64,000 nucleotides of DNA. Origin: Campylobacter cuniculorum DSM 23162 = LMG 24588. Its GTDB lineage: Bacteria; Campylobacterota; Campylobacteria; Campylobacterales; Campylobacteraceae. The stretch spans positions 1,525,206-1,589,205 of the forward strand of contig NZ_CP020867.1 of the NCBI RefSeq assembly GCF_002104335.1, read 5' to 3'. Every line of letters starts with the position of its first letter. Positions within the stretch are counted from its first letter, which is position 1. Both the position numbers and the translations under genes were made by a program. A model generated the notes under the pieces. The model was not told the DNA's origin, did not search any database, and saw nothing but the letters and a program-made list of their open reading frames with translations. This document shows positions 35,662 through 44,984 of the stretch, piece by piece.

Positions 35662-35814
35662 CTATTCCTCAAAATAATACGTCAAAGCAAAGATTAAAAG
35701 CTTAACAAGACATAAACATATAAAAATTTTAAAACATATTTTTATATTTTCTAAAAATTTGTCTCTATATTTATCCCTATAATTTTTAAATCTTTGCTTG
35801 TTTAAAAATTTCAT
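35662..35814 (-). CDS. 50-residue single-span membrane protein
   Basis: The ATG at 35814 comes two bases after the YopX-like stop. Residues 1-22 are basic (MKFLNKQRFKNYRDKYRDKF), followed by one hydrophobic helix (ICFKIFICLCLVKLLIFALT). It ends YYFEE. Short but well placed between coupled genes, so likely real. No family recognised. Confidence 0.5.
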   Translation of the reverse strand: MKFLNKQRFKNYRDKYRDKFLENIKICFKIFICLCLVKLLIFALTYYFEE

Positions 35815-35816
35815 AT

Positions 35817-36233
35817 TCAAAACTCTTTCCATAGTTTCAATTCTTCCTTATTGTGTATATTTCCTACAATCTCAATATCATTCATATTTCCACATTCACT
35901 GATAATATTAAGTTTATAAGCACTCAAAGTTCTGTGTTTTTCATCATTGATATTTTTATCCTCTAAAACAAACATAGCATTCCTATATACCACTTGTAAA
36001 ATGGCAATATCTCTGTATAAAACAATATCATTTTCATAGATTTTTATGCCTTTTTTATCTTTCAAACCTGTATAGGGTTCAAGCTCTAACTCATCAAGTT
36101 TTTGACAAATATCATTAAGAACATAATTCTCATTGATATGTTCCTTAGAACTGATAATAAATTCAATCTGTGGTTCATAATATTTTTTAGTCTTATGTGA
36201 GTATATTCTAAAATCAAATTCTTTTATTGTCAT
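35817..36233 (-). CDS. YopX family protein
   Basis: 138 residues. The family signature is visible: LEPYTGLKDKKGIKIYENDI in the middle and DIEIVGNIHNKEELK near the end. YopX proteins occur in phages and mobile elements; their function is not known. It lies just beyond the terminator of the T4SS operon and starts a short operon of small genes. Confidence 0.8.
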   Translation of the reverse strand: MTIKEFDFRIYSHKTKKYYEPQIEFIISSKEHINENYVLNDICQKLDELELEPYTGLKDKKGIKIYENDIVLYRDIAILQVVYRNAMFVLEDKNINDEKHRTLSAYKLNIISECGNMNDIEIVGNIHNKEELKLWKEF

Positions 36234-36275
36234 TATTTATCCTTGTTTTGTTGCAAATTCTTATTTTCACTATAA

Positions 36276-36305
36276 AATAAGTGTCCTCTCACAAAGACAC
36301 TTATT
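36276..36305 (-). terminator. terminator of the virB2-ssb operon
   Basis: AATAAGTGTC and GACACTTATT form a perfect 10-bp stem with a 10-base loop. On the minus strand it is followed by TTATAG (U-rich), and it stands 11 bases after the ssb stop, so it probably ends the long transfer operon. Confidence 0.7.
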
Positions 36306-36316
36306 ATTTAAGATGT

Positions 36317-36769
36317 TTAAAAAACATTCACCTCATTGTTTTGTTCATCAGGCACAATCATTTCCATATCCGCTTCATTGATTTGTTGAGCCTCTTTAAG
36401 AGGAGGATTGCTCGTTTCTTTCATACTTTCTTTATGCATATCTTTATGCACAAATTCAAAATGATTGATAATCACCTGCCAAGAGTATTTTGTTTCTCCT
36501 TTTTCGTCCTCATAAGTTGAAGTGAAGATTCTTCCTGTGCCTAAAAATTTATCACCTTTTTTAAGATATTCCTTAGCCACTAAGGCTCTTTTTCCAAAAA
36601 TAGCAAGAGGTATCCAATCTGTATGCGTCATTTCTGTAATATCATTTCCATTCTTAATGATTCTCTTTGTAGAAATGCCTACAAAATTTCTTGCTATATC
36701 TGTATTGTTTTTACTTTGAGAGAGTTCAAAGTCTTTAGCTAAATAGCCACAAATTGTTACTTGATTCAT
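36317..36769 (-). CDS. ssb: single-stranded DNA-binding protein
   Basis: 150 residues with an N-terminal OB fold typical of SSB (MNQVTICGYLAKDFELSQSK, then DWIPLAIFGKRALVAKEYLK and KGDKFLGTGRI). The C-terminus ends NNEVNVF rather than the acidic DDIPF tip, so protein-partner binding may differ from chromosomal SSB. Plasmid SSBs protect incoming single strands during conjugation. Last gene of the transfer operon, following the topoisomerase. Confidence 0.9.
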   Translation of the reverse strand: MNQVTICGYLAKDFELSQSKNNTDIARNFVGISTKRIIKNGNDITEMTHTDWIPLAIFGKRALVAKEYLKKGDKFLGTGRIFTSTYEDEKGETKYSWQVIINHFEFVHKDMHKESMKETSNPPLKEAQQINEADMEMIVPDEQNNEVNVF

Positions 36770-36841
36770 TTTTTACTCCTTTTTAATGTTTGTTTTTTAA
36801 AAAAGAAACTTTATAAAGTCCTTTCTTTTTCACCCTTAGTT

Positions 36842-38809
36842 TTATTTTTTCTTTGTGTTTTTTTGTAATTGTTGAGAAATAAATTCAGAACATATTTGCA
36901 TATCCTCCTTATAATGGTTTGGTAAAGGCAAACCCTTTTCTTTAGCAAGTTTTTCTACTAAAAGAATTTGCTTTTCACTCGGTTTGCTTTGTTTTTTTGG
37001 TATTTTGTCCTTATATTCATTGATGAAGTTAGAACAAATCTTATAATCCTTTTCTATATCCAAAGGCAATTCTAATTTAAGTGTTTGAGCTATGATTTTT
37101 GCATAATCAAGGCTCTTTTGACTTGGAGGATTATTCGCCTCATTAATCTTTGCAAAGCCCATTTTTTCATGTATGGCTTTAATGAATTCTAAATAATTTG
37201 CTTCACCCTTAGAGATTAAATCTAAGACATTTTCCATTTGTCTTGTGTATTCACTTTGCGTAATCCATTCATCAATTTCTTTGACCTTAGCAATAAAATT
37301 AATGCCTTTTTGTGTGGCTTTAATCAAACTATTCTTACCCTTCTTTTCAAGCTCTACATAATTTCTTTGAAGTAAAACAGGCAAAAAACTTGCATAAGTG
37401 CTGGGTCTGCCTATGCCTTCTTTTTCCAAAAGGGAGATGAAGTTACTCTCTTTATACCTTGCAGGGGCTTGTTTTTTAACCTCCACACATTCCAAAGAAA
37501 GGATTGAAACTTCATCATTAGGTTTAAGATTTAAATCAAGCTCTTGTTCCTCATTCTCCTCCTCTTGCTCTAAATTGTAGAGCTCTTTAAAGCCTTTATA
37601 TAAACATTTTGTGATTTTAGCCTTAAAAGAGAGTGTGGAGATATTAAAATCATAGATTGTGTTTTCATTAATGCAATCTTTTGCCTGTGAGGCTATGGAA
37701 TTGAGAAAAACAAGTTCATAGGTTTTTCTCTCATCATCGCTTAGATTTTCTTGCCTAACAATCTTATCAATCTCATCAAAAGAATGCGTATGAGTGATGC
37801 GTATAGCCTCGTGGGCTTCAGCTTGGCTCTGTTTTCCTGCCTCATAAATTCTTTTTTCATACCAAGTTTCTTGTTTGAAACTCTCCTCAATTGCTGTGAT
37901 AAATTCTTGCGAAATTGCATTGCTGTCTGTCCTTATATAAGTGATTAATCCTTTTTCAAAAAGAGCTTGTGCTAAAGCCATTGAGGTTTTAGAATCAAAG
38001 CCATAGGCTTTATTCATAGCTTCTTGGAATTGTGAAGTTCTAAAAGGGGCTTTAGGTTTAATCTTACTCTCCTTTGATTCTTTTTCAAAGAGCACAGCCC
38101 TTTTTTCATCTTTAAGCTGTTCAATTTGTTTTAAAGCCTCTTCTTTGCTTGAAAACAAATTATCATTAAGAGCTATAAATTCTTTATCCTCTTTTTTTAA
38201 CAAGGCTTTAATCTTATAATCGATTTTTTGATTCTCTTTAGAAGCTAAAAAATCTTTGATTTGCAATTCTTTATTTACAATAAGATTTAAGGCTGGAGTT
38301 TGCACTCTGCCCACAGAGATATTTTTATCATTGAGTTTATTCATATATTTAGGACTAAGTATAAAGCCCACCATTTTATCACTCACAGCCCTTGCCTTAT
38401 AGCTCTCAAAATCTTTAAAATTAGTTTGTGCAAAAGGTATGGCATTTTCCAAACCTTTTTTAATGCCTTGTTCTGTGATTTCAAAAAATTCAGCCCTCTT
38501 AACACTTCGGGCTAAATTTTTAATGCTCTCATAAACCATATAACCTATAGCATAACCCTCTCTGTCAGGGTCTGTTGCAATGATAACTTCTTTATTTCTG
38601 CAAAGATTAATCATTTCATTTTCTCTGTAATTGCCATTCTTTCCCATAGGCACAAATTCAGGCTCATAATTTTCCTCTTGTTCCTTAAAAAAAATGTTTT
38701 GACTTAATTCTTTGAAATGTCCCTTTGTTGCAAAGGTTTTAAAACCACTATATTTTTCAACCTTTTCAATCTTATTAGGACTTTCTATAATAATAATGCT
38801 TTCACTCAT
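36842..38809 (-). CDS. type IA DNA topoisomerase (conjugative element type)
   Basis: 655 residues from the ATG at 38809 (AAAGGAGAAAG upstream); a longer frame starting at 38872 overlaps virB6 and is unlikely. The Toprim domain has IIESPNK and the acidic triad in ATDPDREG (about 79-86). The active-site tyrosine is Y291 in GLITYIRTDSN. There are no zinc fingers, as in TopB/TraE-type enzymes. It relaxes or decatenates plasmid DNA during transfer. Confidence 0.88.
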   Translation of the reverse strand: MSESIIIIESPNKIEKVEKYSGFKTFATKGHFKELSQNIFFKEQEENYEPEFVPMGKNGNYRENEMINLCRNKEVIIATDPDREGYAIGYMVYESIKNLARSVKRAEFFEITEQGIKKGLENAIPFAQTNFKDFESYKARAVSDKMVGFILSPKYMNKLNDKNISVGRVQTPALNLIVNKELQIKDFLASKENQKIDYKIKALLKKEDKEFIALNDNLFSSKEEALKQIEQLKDEKRAVLFEKESKESKIKPKAPFRTSQFQEAMNKAYGFDSKTSMALAQALFEKGLITYIRTDSNAISQEFITAIEESFKQETWYEKRIYEAGKQSQAEAHEAIRITHTHSFDEIDKIVRQENLSDDERKTYELVFLNSIASQAKDCINENTIYDFNISTLSFKAKITKCLYKGFKELYNLEQEEENEEQELDLNLKPNDEVSILSLECVEVKKQAPARYKESNFISLLEKEGIGRPSTYASFLPVLLQRNYVELEKKGKNSLIKATQKGINFIAKVKEIDEWITQSEYTRQMENVLDLISKGEANYLEFIKAIHEKMGFAKINEANNPPSQKSLDYAKIIAQTLKLELPLDIEKDYKICSNFINEYKDKIPKKQSKPSEKQILLVEKLAKEKGLPLPNHYKEDMQICSEFISQQLQKNTKKK

Positions 38810-38822
38810 TCTTTCTCCTTTA

Positions 38823-40082
38823 TTATGGTGTGGCTTCGCCATATTCGTTGCTGGTTTTAGTTTTTTTTGCACTATCCATAAGTTGTCGCATTGTTTTGTT
38901 TCCCGGTATTGATGAAAGTGTAGCTCTTCCTGCCCCTCCTAAAACTCCCCCTAAAATATTACCTCCTGCAGCCCTTGCCGCAAGTCCTCCTGCAAGTCCT
39001 CCTACACCTGCACTTGCCATACTGACTCCTGCTTGTTTTGCTAAAGATAATCCTGCTCCCACACCTCCACTATCTAGTCCTTGAACTCCCATAATTTGAC
39101 TCACCCAATTAGGAATTTTTGTGAGTAAAAAAATAACAATAATGGTCATAAGAGTCATAGGAAAAAATGCTATGAAGGTATTATTATAAAGCTCTTCTAT
39201 GGCTTTTTGTTGATTGACGATTTTTTCTAATTCATTTAAGGGTTTCATAGCCAAAGAAAGAATGATTAAGGCTATGCTAGGATAGAGTGAATAGGAAATC
39301 ACAAGTTTGAGCCAAGAATAAAAATAAGGCTTTAAAGGTTTGATGATTAAAAAAGGTATAACTATAGGTGCAGTTGAAAGCAAAAGCATTGCTATAAAAG
39401 AAGAGCCTGTATAGATACAGATTCCTCCTAACATAGCAATAGCAAAAACAAGATAATAGAGCCAATAAAAGAATAAACTGAATAGACATAAAACGAAATA
39501 TATCTGTTCTCCTATTTTTCCTCCGGGTATAATATTTCCCCATAACCCAAAATCTGACTTATCATTGCAGATTTTTACAAAATCCACAACTAATTTATTC
39601 TGTAATGAAAAAGCTTTATTCACAACACTCTCAAAATCTCCCCCATATTGATTAATATCAAATAGAGTGCTTACAGCACTTCTAACCCAATTTGCAGGCA
39701 GATAAATCAAGGATAAAAATCCTGTATAAGCATTAAAGGAAGTGAATATCCCAAAAACAAAAAACACCATAACAAGCCATTTGAGGGCTTCAAATATTTC
39801 ATCTCTTGTAGGATAACCTGTTTTAAGTCTTAAAATCAGCCAATAGATGATAATTATTAAGATAATGGTATAAGCCACTCCATTATGCAAAATGTTTTGC
39901 ATATTTGAATAGATTGTTTCATAAGCTTGAGTTAAAAGTTTTTGCATAGGTTCTTGTATTAAGGCAATAAGGTTTGATTTTTTAATTGAAGGAGCTTCTT
40001 GTCCGCTATTTGCCCACCCCAAATCCAAAAAAACAAAAAACATTAAACAAATCAATAAAATTTTTCCTTTTTTCTCTCTCAT
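38823..40082 (-). CDS. virB6: VirB6-like T4SS inner-membrane channel protein
   Basis: 419 residues: a signal peptide (MREKKGKILLICLMFFVFLD), then about five to seven membrane helices (IIIIYWLILR, LVMVFFVFGIF, LFFYWLYYLVFAIAMLGGIC, MTLMTIIVIFLL), and a glycine/alanine-rich C-terminal region (GGVGAGLSLAKQAGVSMASA). Shape and position fit VirB6/TrbL. It lies five bases after the 91-residue gene's stop. Confidence 0.8.
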   Translation of the reverse strand: MREKKGKILLICLMFFVFLDLGWANSGQEAPSIKKSNLIALIQEPMQKLLTQAYETIYSNMQNILHNGVAYTIILIIIIYWLILRLKTGYPTRDEIFEALKWLVMVFFVFGIFTSFNAYTGFLSLIYLPANWVRSAVSTLFDINQYGGDFESVVNKAFSLQNKLVVDFVKICNDKSDFGLWGNIIPGGKIGEQIYFVLCLFSLFFYWLYYLVFAIAMLGGICIYTGSSFIAMLLLSTAPIVIPFLIIKPLKPYFYSWLKLVISYSLYPSIALIILSLAMKPLNELEKIVNQQKAIEELYNNTFIAFFPMTLMTIIVIFLLTKIPNWVSQIMGVQGLDSGGVGAGLSLAKQAGVSMASAGVGGLAGGLAARAAGGNILGGVLGGAGRATLSSIPGNKTMRQLMDSAKKTKTSNEYGEATP

Positions 40083-40086
40083 TTCT

Positions 40087-40362
40087 CTACCTCTTTAAAA
40101 CATGTTCTTTTTCTATTCTTGTTCTTTTTATTGCTCTTTTATTCCCTAAAGGAATGAGCTCTGTAATACTCTTAATTTCTATTTTCTCATTGTCTTTTTC
40201 TATAATTTCTTTATTTTCTATGATTTGATAATTTTGTTCTAAACATTCTATTTCTTCTTCTTTATTTTCATTTTTATTCTCACAATCTTTGATTTGTTTA
40301 ACATCTTTTCTTAGGGTTGATTTGTCTAAATCTAAAAAATCTAATAAATCTAAAATCATCAC
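40087..40362 (-). CDS. small charged hypothetical protein in T4SS operon
   Basis: 91 residues, E/K/N-rich (IKDCENKNENKEEEIECLEQ), starting MMILDLLDFLDLDKSTLRKD. No signal or membrane segment and no family known to me. It precedes virB6 by four bases. A GGCGGG/CCCGCC pair lies in the spacer before it (about 40382-40437). Confidence 0.5.
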   Translation of the reverse strand: MMILDLLDFLDLDKSTLRKDVKQIKDCENKNENKEEEIECLEQNYQIIENKEIIEKDNEKIEIKSITELIPLGNKRAIKRTRIEKEHVLKR

Positions 40363-40485
40363 CTTGCCTTTATATTGAGGAGGCGGGAAATTTTACAATT
40401 TTTTAGGGTATTTACTTTGCAACGAAGAAAACCCGCCCCCTGTTCAAATTCAAAAAAATGAATCACAACTTAGCTCACCTATAGA

Positions 40486-41301
40486 CTATAAACTACGACC
40501 TTGCTCTTGAGTTCTCTCATTTTGTCTGATGTGTTTTAAACTCTGATGCTGTATCTTTTGATAGTCTATGCCCTTGTATTGAGAGGTTAGAAAATTATTC
40601 AAATCCTGAGTCACTGCCTTACCTAGTTCTAAGAAATCTAGGTTGCTTCTAAAGTCTCTTGGTCTGTCTTTTTCAAGCTCTCTTCTTTGTTTTAAGGATT
40701 CTAAATCCCTTTGTTTGAGTTGGCTTTGGTCTAAATTATCAAACTGAGACACATGATAAAGTGTGATTGTTTCGAGCTTAGGCTCTTTAAGAAACACCTT
40801 TTCTTTAACAGGTTCTTGTGTGATATTACCCTCCTTATCTTTAACCTCTCTCATCAGCGGTTTTCCATGACTATCAAGCTTATTGACATACTCATGATTG
40901 ACCATGTGAGTGACCTTAACACCTCTTACATATTCCTTTTCGCCTTTTTCGTTGATTTGGAATTTAAGAGTGCCATGTTTAAGATTCGCCTGTCTCATTG
41001 TGATGAAATTTGAATCTTCATAGCCGTTAATTTCTTTTGCCGCCCTTAAAACTAAAGAGGCTATTCCATTATAAGGTTTGCCTGTGGAAGCATTATAAGG
41101 TATAGTATTGTCAATCTCTTTAGAGCTCATGCTTTTATTCCAAAAGCTCTTTTTCTCCCCTATACTCTTAGCAATAATCATCTTATAATAAGTATTAATA
41201 CTCTTAAGACGCTCTGCATTGCTTCTATCCTCCCATTGAGTGTAGTCCTTTGTTGTTTCTTTTTCTGCAGTCACTTGTTTTTCATCTTTTCTGTTTTTCA
41301 T
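40486..41301 (-). CDS. ArdC-like antirestriction / ssDNA-binding N-terminal domain protein
   Basis: 271 residues. Residues 60-150 match the ArdC N-terminal ssDNA-binding domain: IPYNASTGKPYNGIASLVLR, GYEDSNFITMRQANLKHG and GEKEYVRGVKVTH. The usual C-terminal metalloprotease-like domain is absent; instead the tail is charged and ends ERTQEQGRSL. ArdC of IncW plasmids protects the incoming strand and travels with it, as I recall. The tail shared with the 354-residue coiled-coil protein may be the export signal. It is downstream of virD4. Confidence 0.75.
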   Translation of the reverse strand: MKNRKDEKQVTAEKETTKDYTQWEDRSNAERLKSINTYYKMIIAKSIGEKKSFWNKSMSSKEIDNTIPYNASTGKPYNGIASLVLRAAKEINGYEDSNFITMRQANLKHGTLKFQINEKGEKEYVRGVKVTHMVNHEYVNKLDSHGKPLMREVKDKEGNITQEPVKEKVFLKEPKLETITLYHVSQFDNLDQSQLKQRDLESLKQRRELEKDRPRDFRSNLDFLELGKAVTQDLNNFLTSQYKGIDYQKIQHQSLKHIRQNERTQEQGRSL

Positions 41302-41321
41302 TTTTTATCCTTTTTCTGTTG

Positions 41322-41510
41322 TTAAGTTTCATCTGTTGTGTCTAAGCTTGTATCATCTTCATCAATGAGATGTTCGAATAATTTCGCCTCATCTGCATTG
41401 AGTGTGATACTTGCACTCTCGCCGATACATTCCTCGAAATTCTTAATGGTTTCATTAATCAATCGAGCTTTTTCTTCTTCTTCTTTTTGAAGCCTTTGTG
41501 CGACTGTCAT
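41322..41510 (-). CDS. small acidic hypothetical protein
   Basis: 62 residues beginning MTVAQRLQKEEEEKARLINE and ending DEDDTSLDTTDET. No membrane segment and no recognised family. AAAGGAG precedes the ATG. It lies between virD4 and the ArdC-like gene in the same direction. Confidence 0.55.
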   Translation of the reverse strand: MTVAQRLQKEEEEKARLINETIKNFEECIGESASITLNADEAKLFEHLIDEDDTSLDTTDET

Positions 41511-41531
41511 TTTTTCTCCTTTGAATGTTTT

Positions 41532-41590
41532 TAGGATATAGAGCTATATCCTAATTTAGATTTTTTAAAAAAATCCAAACTAGGATATAG
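41532..41590 (-). other. hairpin cluster between virD4 and the 62-residue gene
   Basis: TAGGATATAG and its inverse CTATATCCTA form a 10-bp stem with two-base loop (41532-41553), followed by the GATTTTTT/AAAAAATC palindrome and a third copy of TAGGATATAG at 41581-41590. It lacks a U-run on the minus strand, so it looks like an RNA-processing or binding site rather than a terminator. Confidence 0.45.
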
Positions 41591-41591
41591 G

Positions 41592-43424
41592 CTATTGAGC
41601 CTTTATCCCTAATTTTTCATAATCCTCTTTTGTATCATCTCTTTTCACATCGAGCAAAGCAGATTCATTGTCTTCATTCTCTGTTTGTTCTTTCAGCTCT
41701 TCTTCACTTAAAACCTTTAAACTATCAGCCCCATTCCAATTCTTATTCTTAAACCAATAAGGCACTTTACATTGTATAGGGTGCTTATAAAAACCCTTCA
41801 CTAAAACGAGTAAATCCTCATTGCTCATATTCTTTAAATCCTGTGCTGAAACGAGTTTTTTACCCTCCTTAGATAAAGAAGCATTGGATTTAAAGAGATC
41901 TAAATTACCCTTTGAAACAGATTTTTTCTCATGTGTAAAATCTCCTATGAGCTCACTTGTATCCTTAGCGTCTTTCTCACTATTCATAGTAAAAATCACT
42001 TGATAGCCTGAATTATTCTTAATGATATTCATATCATCCTCACCATAATATTTTTTAATCTGCTCATAGCTTTGTGTTACAAATACAGGTAAGAGTCCAT
42101 AACTTCTACAAAGTGCAGGAGCTTCTAATAAAAAAGGCATTTTTCCAAAGCGGACAAATTCATCTAAAAAGCAATAGATGAATTTATTCTTATCTCCGCA
42201 TTCCTCTCCACTCATCAATCTTTTAAACAAGCTCTCTATAAAGATACGCACCAAAGGAGCTAAAATATCCATATCCTCTGTTTGTATGACAATATACATA
42301 GAGATTCTTTTCTCTCTTAAATCCTCAAAGCTAAAACTCATCTTACTCGTTGCATTTGCCACTTGAGGATTTGAAAAGACTTTCATATAAGTGTCAAAGG
42401 TGGATTTTATACTTCCAAATTCATTCTCTGATATGCTTTGATAAGCCCTTGCTTGATTGCGTGTATTCTCATCAATACTCTCATCAAAGCTTGTTTGTTT
42501 CAGCCAAGTTTTCCATATCAAATTATTATCTTGACTCCTAGTTCTGTTGTTTGGGTCATCTTCATTTTCTTCTGTTACTTCGTAATAATATTCCTCATCA
42601 ATGAAGTCAAAATAATCAGCCTTAGGAGCTTGATAGAGTTCAAACAAAGAGGTCTCTTGTTTTTTCTGCATAAAATATTCTGCAAAAAACACAAAGAGAG
42701 TCTTTGCACTTGTAACCCAATGGTCACTTTCTTTTCCTTTTTCTGCCACAAAAATTGTTGAAGCAATTTGTTCAGCAAGTTTTTTTATATGTATGTATTG
42801 CATTTTTTCCACAATGGACTTATCAAAGGGATTGAAAAACAAAGTATTATCCCAAGAAAAAGGGGAGAAAAGCTGAATTTCATTGTTAAAATGCTTTTGC
42901 CTATAACCCGCAGTCTTTGCATAGAGCTCTCCTTTAATGTCTGTGACGATACAAGAATTAGGCACAGATAAAAGATTAGGAATGATAATCCCTGCTGTTT
43001 TACCCGAACCCGGACTTGCAACCACAAGAGAGGAAAGCGGTTTGGTTGCCCTAATGAGTTTATACTCGCCCTTATGCATTAAAGTGCCTAAGATGAGACC
43101 CTCCTTATGATTAATGCCCATTCTTTCAAAATCACTTTCCTTTGCAAAAGAAGCCGAGCCATAATCCTCACTCGTGCTATTTTTTGGCATAATCCACCAA
43201 ATAACATACATAGTTAAAGGAGCAACCAAGCCTATAAAGGCTATATAAGCTTTAAGCTTTAAATGAGGATTGCCTAGATTATTTAAGAGTTTCACACCCA
43301 CATCAAAGAGGGCTAAAAAGTCTGGCTTAAAGAGTATCTTAATGAGTATAAAATACATTAAAACGCCTAAGAGTGCTGTGATAAAAAATCCTGCTATGGT
43401 CTTTTTTGTGCTGACCTTATTCAT
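41592..43424 (-). CDS. virD4: VirD4 type IV coupling protein
   Basis: 610 residues. Two N-terminal membrane helices (about 10-31 and 60-79) anchor a TraG/VirD4 ATPase: Walker A ASPGSGKTAG at 136-145, then TDIKGELYAKTAGYR at 161-175, and Walker B YCFLDEFVRFG. It brings the relaxase-DNA complex and protein substrates to the T4SS channel. It overlaps the MobC-like gene by four bases. Confidence 0.93.
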   Translation of the reverse strand: MNKVSTKKTIAGFFITALLGVLMYFILIKILFKPDFLALFDVGVKLLNNLGNPHLKLKAYIAFIGLVAPLTMYVIWWIMPKNSTSEDYGSASFAKESDFERMGINHKEGLILGTLMHKGEYKLIRATKPLSSLVVASPGSGKTAGIIIPNLLSVPNSCIVTDIKGELYAKTAGYRQKHFNNEIQLFSPFSWDNTLFFNPFDKSIVEKMQYIHIKKLAEQIASTIFVAEKGKESDHWVTSAKTLFVFFAEYFMQKKQETSLFELYQAPKADYFDFIDEEYYYEVTEENEDDPNNRTRSQDNNLIWKTWLKQTSFDESIDENTRNQARAYQSISENEFGSIKSTFDTYMKVFSNPQVANATSKMSFSFEDLREKRISMYIVIQTEDMDILAPLVRIFIESLFKRLMSGEECGDKNKFIYCFLDEFVRFGKMPFLLEAPALCRSYGLLPVFVTQSYEQIKKYYGEDDMNIIKNNSGYQVIFTMNSEKDAKDTSELIGDFTHEKKSVSKGNLDLFKSNASLSKEGKKLVSAQDLKNMSNEDLLVLVKGFYKHPIQCKVPYWFKNKNWNGADSLKVLSEEELKEQTENEDNESALLDVKRDDTKEDYEKLGIKAQ

Positions 43425-43807
43425 CTTTTAATCCTTTTTTTATTGCTAAGAGAAAGCGGACTTTGAGACCATTTTTCTTCATATTCTTTGATGATTTTTG
43501 AAAAATCAATAAAGAGCTTTTCAAGCTTTTGTTTTGAGAGCTCTTCAGTGCTTACATCAATATTGAGATGATAAGCGATTTGATTGAGATTAACCCCATA
43601 TCTTTTGATTTGAATCACAAGCTCTTTATTGATTTGATTAAAATTTTTAATCTCATTTAAAAGCTCAAAATGTTTTTGTGAAAACATCAACTTCCTAAAC
43701 AAAGAGGATTTGCTTTCCTTTTGAGCCTTACAAATTTTGTTAATTTCTTCTTTTTCCTTTTCATCTTTCACATAAAGGCAAAGGTGGATTCTTTTTTTCT
43801 CTTTCAT
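43421..43807 (-). CDS. MobC-like relaxosome accessory protein
   Basis: 128 residues. The C-terminal half has the MobC-type motif IKRYGVNLNQIAYHLN, and the N-terminal part is charged and RHH-like (MKEKKRIHLCLYVKDEKEKE). MobC proteins help open DNA at oriT. It is unusual that it lies between virB11 and virD4, 8 kb from the relaxase gene. It overlaps both neighbours by four bases. Confidence 0.65.
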   Translation of the reverse strand: MKEKKRIHLCLYVKDEKEKEEINKICKAQKESKSSLFRKLMFSQKHFELLNEIKNFNQINKELVIQIKRYGVNLNQIAYHLNIDVSTEELSKQKLEKLFIDFSKIIKEYEEKWSQSPLSLSNKKRIKR

Positions 43808-44754
43808 TCTAAAAAATATCCTTTATTCAAAGAGAGTTCATTCTTTAAATCCAAAATGTCTGTGATGACTCTTGCTCCCATTTCTCTTTTAATCTGTATG
43901 ATATAATCAATGGCTGTGATAATGCTTTCAATGAGCATATTATTATCAGGGTTTTGCATATCTCCTGCAAGGGCAACATTTTGCTTAATGGCTTTAATCG
44001 CCGCCTTAGGGTCATTGGCATGGAGTGTGGATAAATTCCCTGCATGTCCTGTATTATTAACCCTCAAAAAAGAAAAGGTATTCCTTATATCTATCTCACC
44101 TAAAAACAATCTATCGGGTCTTAAACGCATAGCATTATCAATGGCACCCCTATAAGAATAGGATTCATTGCTGATTTTTGGCACAGCAAGATTAATCTTG
44201 TTGGGCACAGGCACATTGAGTTCTTGTGAATCCTCAATCGTTACAACGCGGTCTTTTTTATCGATATTATCCATTAAAGAATTAAGAAAACTCGTCTTAC
44301 CTGTTCCTGTTCCTCCGCTGACTAAGATGTTCTTTTTTTGTCGTATCAAATCCCTAAGCTTATCATGCGTCCAGCCCTTGCTTTGACATTGTGCAGAAAT
44401 GACAAAATCCTCAAGCTTAAAAGGCTTTGTGCTTGGAATACGAATGCTAAGAGAAATGTCTGCATTAAAGAGTGTGCTTTTATGTTGAGCCTGTATTCTG
44501 TATCTTGGATAGGGATAAGGCAGTTCCGCACTCAAATAGGGATTGCTCTCATTGAATTTAAGTCCCCTTCTGTTGGCTAATTCAATGACAAAGCTCTCTA
44601 AAAATTCATAATCGAGCCTCTCATCTTCAATCCTCTCCCATTTATCGCCCAAATCAAACCATACTTCCTTAGGTTCATTGATACAAAGTTCAGTGGCGTC
44701 GCGTCTTAGATAGGGGTCTAAGATTTCTAATTGATTCTCTAAAATCAAACTCAT
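43804..44754 (-). CDS. virB11: VirB11 T4SS ATPase
   Basis: 316 residues. Walker A GGTGTGKTS at 147-155, Asp-box region VVTIEDSQEL, Walker B RPDRLFLGEI and His-box GHAGNLSTLHAND. Hexameric cytoplasmic ATPase that drives pilus assembly and substrate transfer. It has four-base overlaps with the genes on both sides. Confidence 0.94.
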   Translation of the reverse strand: MSLILENQLEILDPYLRRDATELCINEPKEVWFDLGDKWERIEDERLDYEFLESFVIELANRRGLKFNESNPYLSAELPYPYPRYRIQAQHKSTLFNADISLSIRIPSTKPFKLEDFVISAQCQSKGWTHDKLRDLIRQKKNILVSGGTGTGKTSFLNSLMDNIDKKDRVVTIEDSQELNVPVPNKINLAVPKISNESYSYRGAIDNAMRLRPDRLFLGEIDIRNTFSFLRVNNTGHAGNLSTLHANDPKAAIKAIKQNVALAGDMQNPDNNMLIESIITAIDYIIQIKREMGARVITDILDLKNELSLNKGYFLE

Positions 44755-44984
44755 AATTTATCCTTTTTCTCTTTCAATCGGGTCAATTTTTCCTTTTCCT
44801 TTTTCAATTCCGCTTCTTTTGCTTCAATGATTCTAAGCTGATTGAGCATTTCTTTATTAATCTTATCCCTTTGACTCCTCTTTTTATCCTCTGAAAGAAT
44901 CTCATCCTTAATCTTTTGATAAGAACTTTGTTCTTTTTGAATGAGTTTTTCATTTAAAGCTTCATTGTTTTGTAGAGCTTCCAT
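44751..44984 (-). CDS. small coiled-coil protein in T4SS operon
   Basis: 77 residues, nearly all charged helix (LRIIEAKEAELKKEKEKLTR), no membrane segment. It overlaps virB11 by four bases and the 70-residue gene upstream by 23 bases. Unknown family, perhaps an assembly factor. Confidence 0.5.
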   Translation of the reverse strand: MEALQNNEALNEKLIQKEQSSYQKIKDEILSEDKKRSQRDKINKEMLNQLRIIEAKEAELKKEKEKLTRLKEKKDKL

